This document shows positions 56,966 to 64,000 of a DNA stretch of 64,000 nucleotides, piece after piece. The stretch is from Dryomyza anilis (Eukaryota; Arthropoda; Insecta; Diptera; Dryomyzidae), in contig OX638135.1 of NCBI GenBank assembly GCA_951804985.1, positions 64,719,639 to 64,783,638 of the forward strand, read 5' to 3'. A program made the translations under genes and the position numbers. Below the pieces are notes generated by a model. That model did not search any database and was not told the DNA's origin. It was given only the letters and a program-made list of their open reading frames with translations. Numbering within the stretch: the first letter of the stretch is position 1; the number at the start of each line of letters is the position of its first letter.

Positions 56966-57335
56966 CAAAAAGGGCTCTCCCAAACATAATTTTGCAGGCA
57001 TTAACATGTATGTTTGGAATTTTAAGTAAAGATAATATATAATTGACTGATAAATCACGTTCCAAATAAAACATGATTTTGAACAACCTGAATATAAATA
57101 TGTTTCCAGAGAAATATATCAGTTGTTTTAGTTCAAAAATAGTATGTTTGCATTAAAACATATTTTAATATTTTTGGAAAGAAATCCTGAAAATAAAATA
57201 AAAATAAAATGTTGTTTTTTTATTCATTTTTATTAAAAGTCTCTAAACATGCACAGTGGGAATTTATAATAATTGAATTCATATAAAAAATTTTAAATGC
57301 ATAAATAAATAATTCGTTTAAAACTGCAAGTACAA

Positions 57336-57531
57336 GTGACAGCATCAATGAATGCACAATTGTACCAGCAGACGCTAAACCAGATGATCCAGGCTCGCTT
57401 TAAATTTGGTACAGTTACAGTTGATCTCAGTACAGCACATAGCGTAGGTAAGGAATTCACGGAGGCTTTTCTAAAAAAACATGCCAAATTCTGTTTGAAA
57501 ATCGAAACACTGATTTGTTATTTGTGGTTTT
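57336..57531 (+). pseudogene. Possible pogo/CENPB-type HTH scrap
   Basis: The plus frame gives LYQQTLNQMIQARFKFGTV then GKEFTEAFLKKHAKFCLKIE, resembling the G(K)xWFxxFLKRHPxLSLRK stretch of CENPB-type DNA-binding domains in pogo transposases. The key W is F/T here and nothing else of the transposase is present. Weak evidence. Confidence 0.2.
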
Positions 57532-58204
57532 TATACCCTACACTAAAAGTGAAAGGGTATATTTAGTTTGGTACGCCGTTTGTAACACCCATAAGGAAGC
57601 ATCTCCGGTATGGAAAAGTATATATATTCTTGATCAGTATGACCTCCGATGTCTGTCTGTCCGCCTGTCCTTCTGTCTGTTGTAATCACGATTACAGAAA
57701 AAGTTGAAGAGCTAGAGCAATGAAACTTTAGATTTAGATTACTTATATATCTAAGCTGTCATGATCGGTCTATTGTGACCTGAGAACCGACCACTTATGT
57801 TCAAATACCTCGTATAAAATTTATATCTACAGATCAATTTTACTGTATACGTGCTTAGGAAAACTTTTTTTGGTCAATTATATATTGCCTCATGCTCAAA
57901 TACATGAAAATAATGGTTTCGGGCGAAACGACTTGTGGTTCCAAAAAAAAAAAATGAAATTCGGTACACCCACCCATTTGTAATTATGAGTATCAAATGA
58001 ATGGAAATTCTTCAGCGATTGAAAGTTTGTAGTTATTTTCAGGATTCGTATACCCTGGTGACCTATATACCACTTTTAATGGTAACCACACATATGTGTA
58101 GGGTATTTATAGTCGGCTTAGACCGACTATAATTTTGATAATCCTAACTATCATACTAAAACCTACTTTAAAATTTCCCATGTGATCTAACCTTCCCAAC
58201 TGGT
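57532..58204 (+). mobile_element. Mini-me family A, full length
   Basis: TATACCCTACACTAAAAGTG to CCAACTGGT. (GTCT)n block at 57652-57682. The usual CCTGAGTCGATTTAGC segment before the block is deleted. Confidence 0.9.
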
Positions 58205-58663
58205 TTCACATTAGTTTCAGAAATTATATACTGCTCTGTTACTATTAGTACTTTTTATAACACAATTTATATATTTATTTAATTTACAAATAACAAAATT
58301 ATTACCGACGCGAACACGTTTTCTCAACGAACAACAAAAGACACGTACGCAGAAAATGCTGATCAACGAGTGTCAACTTTATATACAAGAATTAATTTTT
58401 TGTTTGTTTTCAAACATGTTTAAAATGACCCTATACATACTTCAAACGACGACAAAAGAGACGTAGGTAGAAAATTCTGCTCAACGAGTGCCAACTTCGT
58501 ATACAAGAAGAATGTTACAAGAATACATTTATTTAAATCCTATTTTTTTTTTGTTTGTTTTTAAACATCGATATGTTCAAACGATGGCAAAAGATGGCGT
58601 AGGTAGAAAATGCTGCACAACGTTGCCAACTTCGTCAGTCGATAAATTATAGAATTAAGACGA
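58205..58663. repeat. Three imperfect repeats of about 120 bp
   Basis: AACAAAAGACACGTACGCAG (about 58331), GACAAAAGAGACGTAGGTAG (about 58450) and GGCAAAAGATGGCGTAGGTA (about 58577) each precede AAAATGCTG..CAACG.GTGCCAACTTCG, then TTTTTTGTTTG. No coding seen. Confidence 0.7.
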
Positions 58664-58704
58664 GCTAATCAAATCTATCTACGTTGTAGATAGATTTGAT
58701 TAGC
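58664..58704. repeat. Perfect 19-bp hairpin, 3-nt loop
   Basis: GCTAATCAAATCTATCTAC, loop GTT, then the exact reverse complement. It could form a strong cruciform or RNA hairpin. It is too short for a canonical miRNA precursor and no T-run terminator follows. Confidence 0.9.
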
Positions 58705-58939
58705 ATTTACTGTGTTTCGAAACATAGTTTTAACCAAGTAAATTGCCAAGAAACAGTTTATTCAAATGCAATTAAAATGTTATGTTGGTATTGTAACATA
58801 CGTATGGTAATTATGACAGATTCTGCTGGACAATATAATAATGTTTACACGTGAACAAAAATAAATTCAATTTCGATTATAATTTAATTACACTTCATTC
58901 CTAATACATATATGGTAATTTCGTATTACTTTTTAATTA

Positions 58940-59215
58940 CATTCAAACATATTCAAACTAATCTTTTCTATACGTGTACAAAACTATATATTACTTATAA
59001 TTCGCCCAGGCTTATCGACATACTTAGCAGTAAAAACGTTAATAAAAAAAAAATATTAAATATATATTTTAATTATTTTTACATGTATTCGCCAAAATAT
59101 ATTTTTATTGTACGCAAATAACTACCAAAACGTACATTTCACGGCATATAATTTGAATTACAATAAAGTATGCCACGTGTTCAATTTCTTTTTATGTTAA
59201 TTATGTTTATTGAAT
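58940..59215 (-). repeat. Empty-site copy of the 53457/62571 repeat
   Basis: On the minus strand ACGTTTTGGTAGTTATTTGC, GGCGAATACATGTAAAAATA, then directly TTATTAACGTTTTTACTGCT. In the other two copies this last junction is split by an 0.8-1.3-kb mini-me B. Confidence 0.85.
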
Positions 59216-59489
59216 ATTTAAGAATCGGCGTATGGTCACTGAGGACCATGGTATGGTTGTCACTGAGTATCATATTAGACAAATTATATGATTTCCTACA
59301 ACCATAACCCCTAATCATAGTATGATGCCCTTCAAATATGATCACCACAACCATGTTTTTTCTCTCCGTGTAGAAGATGTCTGAAAACTATCATTGTCTT
59401 CGGAAAAAAAATTCGTCTCCAAAGAATTAAATTGTCTAACAACCATTTCAAAATGTGTAGGCCTAACACAACGAATATTAGTCTGAACC

Positions 59490-60190
59490 AAGGTTGCCAA
59501 CCGAAAAATCACACGAAAAATCACTAAATCACACTTACGACTTTTTCATGAAAAAGACTCATATTGAGAAAAATCACACAGTGCGATAAATCACACAAAA
59601 ATCTCATATCGTGATAAATCACACGAAAATCACCCACATATACCAAAATATAAAATTCATAATAATAGTAGTAATTTTATTATTTGCAAATAGTTTTCTT
59701 CCTATTATTCCAATTTTATAATTAACTTTTTTAATTTTTTTACCTATAGGTACGTAAAAAATTATTTAATTATAGGATAAAATATATACAAAATAAAATA
59801 CATTTGTAATACATTATTTAATCATTTAATGCTTCATTTTCTATCTTTTTAATCACGTTGATAATTTTCTAAAATATTTGGTCCTAATAAACAATCCTAG
59901 GGGTGAGAAAACTAAAAAATGTGTTAAATAAGTATCACCCTAATATTCATCATTTACATTAATTATACAATACTCAAATTAAATAAATAATAGAAAAATA
60001 AACCAATATGACACCCTGTGAAAAATCACACGAAGTGAAAAATCACACAAATATCGCACAAAATCACACGGAGTGAAAAATCACCCAAAAATCACACAAA
60101 TCACGAATACACGCAAATATCTCCTGAGAGACTCAAAATCACGCGAGACTCACAAATCCCACATCGTATAAAAAATCACTATTTGAGATT
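59490..60190. repeat. Dispersed AAATCACAC nonamer region
   Basis: AAATCACAC or a one-base variant occurs more than fifteen times, clustered at 59508-59640 and 60015-60180 around an AT-rich centre, often as AAAAATCACACGAAGTG. The left border GGTTGCCAACCG looks like an element edge, but no right partner was found. Confidence 0.6.
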
Positions 60191-61133
60191 TTTTACATTA
60201 AAAATCTCAAATGAGAAAAAGTTTTATATTAAAAAATATGTTTTATTTCATATTTTTTTAATATCACTACCGATGACAAGAGTCTTACGCTATAATACAA
60301 GAATTTGGTTCGCAAAATAGGCAAAAAAAAAAACAACTTTAAAAATGGAAATGATTGATTAAAATGTTTGTTATGCATTTTTGTGCGGGACAACGTATGT
60401 TCATTGAATAAAATGGTTAAAAAGATATGTATCTTTATTCAAAAAAAAAAACCAAAATTATTTATAATTTAAACTAAAGAAGACAAAATGTTTATTTTGT
60501 ATATAACATTTCAATGAAACTGTATGGTGCTGCACAAAAATGAATAATAATTATTTTCACAAAGTAAACTATTTTGTATATAAAAATGGGTTATTTTGTT
60601 TATTCCAATTTACAGTTCTCTTCGGCAGTATTTGTGTTATATGATTTATTTTAACAAAAGTGGACGCTTCACTGGTTACAATCGCCCGATCATGTATATT
60701 TTCAATCCCAGACAGCGTAGATGTATAGGTATTATACCTTCGGAGTGTCATTTATCTAGCTCTTCTAGATTTCCTGTAAATGTGAGCTCAACAGACAGAC
60801 TTTCTGGGTGTTACAAACGGTGTACCAAACATACTATACTATTTGGCACTTGTAGGGCACTATGTGAATATAAAAATGGGCTATATCGCAAAAACTAGAG
60901 CCAATACCAAAAAACCGATGCCATTTTCCGAATCAGCACTATAATTCTATTCAAGAATTGATATAATTTTCACTGCACCAAAATTATTGTAATAATATAT
61001 TTCCAAGAAGACTTAATTCAAACTTTGTTTCCCTAATATTCTCCCAGACAAAATTTTAAGCAGGAAAATGGTTAGAAACACGCATTGAAATCACATCTTA
61101 TATGAAGCTTTGAGGTAGGCAAAGGTGGGAATG
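60191..61133. mobile_element. AT-rich stretch with divergent mini-me A remnant
   Basis: 60640-60860 follows the minus-strand mini-me order (ACAAAAGTGG, CACTGGTTACAATCGCCCGA, CAGACAGCGTAG, CATTTATCTAGCTCTTC, CAACAGACAGAC, CTGGGTGTTACAAACGG) with many differences, making it the oldest copy here. The rest is featureless. Confidence 0.55.
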
Positions 61134-62568
61134 TGGACAAAAGCTGCTAGTTCCCTCCTGTAGCATGAACATACAATTGGTAGGGTAGGCAGCCATAGTT
61201 AGGGTATGGTAACCAAACAGGTTTAAGTAAAATGGTAGGCTCATGTAAGGTAAGGTGGGCAATAATCTGGAAGTAAAATGGTAAGGAAATGTAGGGATCA
61301 TAAACATATTATCAAGATCTTGGGTGACCATCCATCCCGCCCTCAACCAAAACTTCTTGTTGTACAACAACACCGACAAATTTTGTTGTATTTTCGCAAA
61401 AATCGATCGCTTTGATGATGTGTTGTTGGTTACGCACATTTCTGCTGCTTCACATTGTTATTGTGTGGCCTTATTATTGTTATCGAAGTAAGCAATAACA
61501 AAACACGTTTTGTACAATAAGAAGATTATGTTGTGGGCGAAAAAAGAGCCAGTAGCTGGTCAGCTCTTGACGTAGATCAGCATAGATCGCGGCGATATGG
61601 AAATATTCACATTGTTTACAATTAGCTTAACAAACCGACGGAATGAACACCGACTAAATAATAAACAAACAAAAGACGCGGCGTGGCATATTAATTTGAA
61701 GCGTAACAAATAACTGCAACAAATTTTAATACTGAAAATTTTAAAGGCAAATTTGACATTTGATATTGTAAACAACATTTTTTATCGACAACTTGTTGAT
61801 CAAGCTTTTTAAACTTCAAAATAGAAATAATGTAAACAGAATTTTCTGTCGACAACTTGTTGATCAAACTTTTAAAATTTCAAAACAGAAATTCCTATAC
61901 AATGTGTTTGCCTGCTACTCGCAGTTTCCTTTCAGTTTCCTACTATGAAATAGGTTGTTAAAATTTCAAAACAGAAATTCCTATACAATGTGTTTGTCTG
62001 CTACTCTTTAAAAACGACAGCCTACCTATAGCAGCTTATAGGTAGGAAACTAGAATCACGAGCTACTAGTAGGATACTGGTAGGCGAAGGCAGCGTGCTC
62101 GGTCTAGCTGGCAATAGGTAGGCAGAGGTAGCGTGCTCGGTCGACTAGTAGGAAATAGGTAGGCATAGGTAGGATGCTCGGTCGACTAGTAGGCAGAGGT
62201 AGGCCAAAAAAATTTTATTTCATTTTTGTTTTGAAATATTTTGTCAAATATATAATAAAACTTCAAACATGTTCAGTTCTGAAAATAAATATTTACTGTG
62301 TTTTGCAAAATTTATAATTTATGTCGTATTTCTTTTTATTGACCATCGATGTATTAAATGTGTACGTTATTTATGTGAACAAATAAAATATATGTGATTT
62401 AACTCAACAAATCCTTTAAAAATATTTATGGTGAAGCAGGCGTTCACAAATACCTATATACCTACCAGAGCCTACTTCTGCCTACCATAACCTCACACTA
62501 CCCCTGCCTACCATTTTCCTATAAGTTTTCGTTCAAAGAATAGACATGAAAGAGGTAGCTTTTGTCCA
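61134..62568. mobile_element. Inverted element rich in GGTAGG/CCTACC
   Basis: TGGACAAAAGCT at 61134 is inverted at the right end (AGCTTTTGTCCA, ending 62568). GGTAGGCA-type words dominate the left (61113-61260) and CTACC-type words the right (62448-62520). The interior has a tandem repeat of the GACAACTTGTTGATCAA block (61788 and 61850), a repeat of AAACAGAAATTCCTATACAA (61881 and 61969), and about three 33-38-bp units with GTGCTCGGTCGACTAGTAGG (62090-62205). Confidence 0.6.
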
Positions 62569-62570
62569 GA

Positions 62571-64000
62571 TGTGGCATTAGAGTGGTTCAAAAAAACGAC
62601 TTTTTCGAAATTCCCACGGGACCTCCCTAAAAAGTTTAGGCACATAAAAAAAGTAATTCACAAAAAATTTTTGGGAAAATCGAAAAACAATTAGAGGTCG
62701 TGCAACGCGATTTTCTGTTTTTAGCCAATTTAAAATCATTAGTTGGTAGGTCTAATTAAAGTTGAATAACTTTTTTATATTTGGTTGGATTTTTATGAAA
62801 TTTTGGAATCTTGAACATAATTCACTACAGATTTCAATAGAATTATCAAAATTTCGATCCAACCATTAATAATTTATTCGCGGATTTTTACATATACCAT
62901 TTTCGCCACCTTGCTATAGATTTAAAATGTGTCGCTAACTTCTCTTAAATATCTAATAAACATAATTAACATAAAAATAAATTGAACACGTGGCATACTT
63001 TATTGTAATTCAATTTTTAAGCCGTGAAATGTACGTTTTGGTAGTTATTTGCGTACTAGAAAAATATATGTTGGTGTTACATGATACATTAAGGCGAATA
63101 CATGTAAAAATAATTAAAATAGAAATTTAATTTTTATACCCTACACCTATGAGGTACAGGGTATATTAAGTTTGTGCAGATTTTGTAACGCCCCTTAGGA
63201 GACGTGTCCGGTACGGAAAAGTATATATATTCTTGATCAGCATCACTACCCGAGTCCATTTAGACATGTCCGTCTGTCTGTGCGTCTGTCTGTCTGTCCG
63301 TCTTGCTGTCTTGCTGTCCGAATACAGAATAACTTGAGAAATACTGATCAGAATGCGATGAAATTTCGTCTGAATATATTTGTGCCAAAAGTAGGAACTG
63401 AGTTTGAAAATGAGCCAAATCCGTCAACGGACACGCCCACCTCCCATACAAGTCACTTTTATATAACTCTTTAGGAACTAATTACTCGAAAAGTATACAA
63501 GATATAGTTATAAAATTTAAAACATATTGTTGTAATTTACCTTAAAATGAATCGCCAACATTTTTTTTTCATTATTTCCCGGGTTTTCATAATGGAAAAT
63601 TGAACCGTAAATTATTAAAATCAAATCTATGAAATATTCGCCTTATGAAATTTTGAATATAGGCGTGGTCCGCGCAATTATATTTTCCTATTTTTTTTTT
63701 ATAAGTTTTTTATACTTTTATATCAATTTTTAAAATTTTGGGGATATATGACGTAAATTTCGGATATGTGAATAATATTCTGAGGGTGGGGAGGTTCAGC
63801 AGAATTAAAAACTTCAAAATTAAGGTATGCAATAAAATATTCCACATTAATATCTCCACTAAAGGTGTAGGGTATTCCATAGTCTGGCCCGACCGACTAT
63901 AAAAGTCCGCCCCATGTGAGCGAACTTACCCATGTGACCTAACTTTCACAACTCGTTTTTATTAACGTTTTTACTGCTAAGTAGGTCGATAAGCCTGGGA
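62571..64000. repeat. Dispersed repeat, copy 2 (runs off the window)
   Basis: Nearly identical to 53457-55390 without the rearrangement at 54240-54500. It continues to the last base of the window, so its full length is unknown. Confidence 0.88.
63135..63956 (+). mobile_element. Mini-me family B, full length
   Basis: TATACCCTACACCTATGAGG to CACAACTCGT, with the (GTCT)n block at 63268-63300 and an undisturbed interior. It gives the reference structure for the rearranged copy at 54021. Confidence 0.92.

Noticed and set aside
56802..57086. 94-codon minus-strand frame as a gene
   Set aside because: Half of it lies in a fold-back arm whose partner at 55430 has stops in the same frame. No motif seen.
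53457..64000. A pair of LTRs (53.4 and 62.6 kb)
   Set aside because: The copies contain complete mini-me insertions and no LTR signals, and a third, inverted, insertion-free copy exists at 59 kb.

Overview
This window looks like nuclear DNA from a higher (schizophoran) fly. It is very AT-rich, has no long open reading frames, and is packed with nested non-autonomous transposons. Many copies carry the (GTCT/GTCC)n block and TATACCC...AACTGG ends of the dipteran mini-me/DINE-1 (Helentron-like) group. No intact protein gene, rRNA or genuine tRNA gene was found. All calls come from reading the sequence by eye; no database search was run, so family names rest on recalled motifs.

Layout. 1-10052: a 1.1-kb duplicated block, present twice 8.9 kb apart, brackets a hAT MITE (883-1522), a large fold-back element (2028-4944), a second palindromic element full of a TGTCCCGTCCGGA motif (5345-7820), and a minus-strand fragment resembling angiotensin-converting enzyme (7891-8116). 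10794-17577: a TA-flanked TIR element holding two tRNA-like modules, a possible BEL/Pao protease scrap, and an old copy of the long element seen again at 30.6-37.4 kb. 17592-22756: mini-me copies, a tRNA-derived SINE with target duplication, and a gutted Gypsy-type LTR element (gag only) interrupted by a hAT MITE. 22957-25350: one arm of an inverted duplication whose partner is at 50606-52704; each arm has its own private insertion. 25445-29780: a GC-rich island coding on the minus strand for degraded Gypsy-like Gag, nucleocapsid and protease, followed by a SENP6/7 (Ulp2)-like cysteine-protease fragment.

30147-47663: a broken multi-exon gene on the minus strand. Six upstream exons with matching splice signals (47.7-41.1 kb), a DDFE-x-NPLG segment (41.0 kb), an SSMRFEAKH segment (37.6 kb) and a C-terminal exon with stop and poly(A) signal (30.2 kb) read as one protein of a widely dispersed, uncharacterised metazoan family. 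Transposons have split it: a 4.1-kb TIR element in one intron, a mini-me scrap in an exon, and a 6.8-kb hAT-like element with an 8-bp duplication (CATGTAAC). Removing that last element restores the frame exactly.

47.8-49.1 kb is LTR-like and holds a 60/62-bp minisatellite. 53.4-64 kb consists of more mini-me copies, two near-identical copies of one repeat (53457-55420 and 62571-64000), a short hairpin, and CTACC/GGTAGG-rich and AAATCACAC-rich repeats.

The main value of the window is as a record of transposition. Several insertions can be compared with paralogous empty sites in the same 64 kb, which fixes element ends and target-site behaviour directly.
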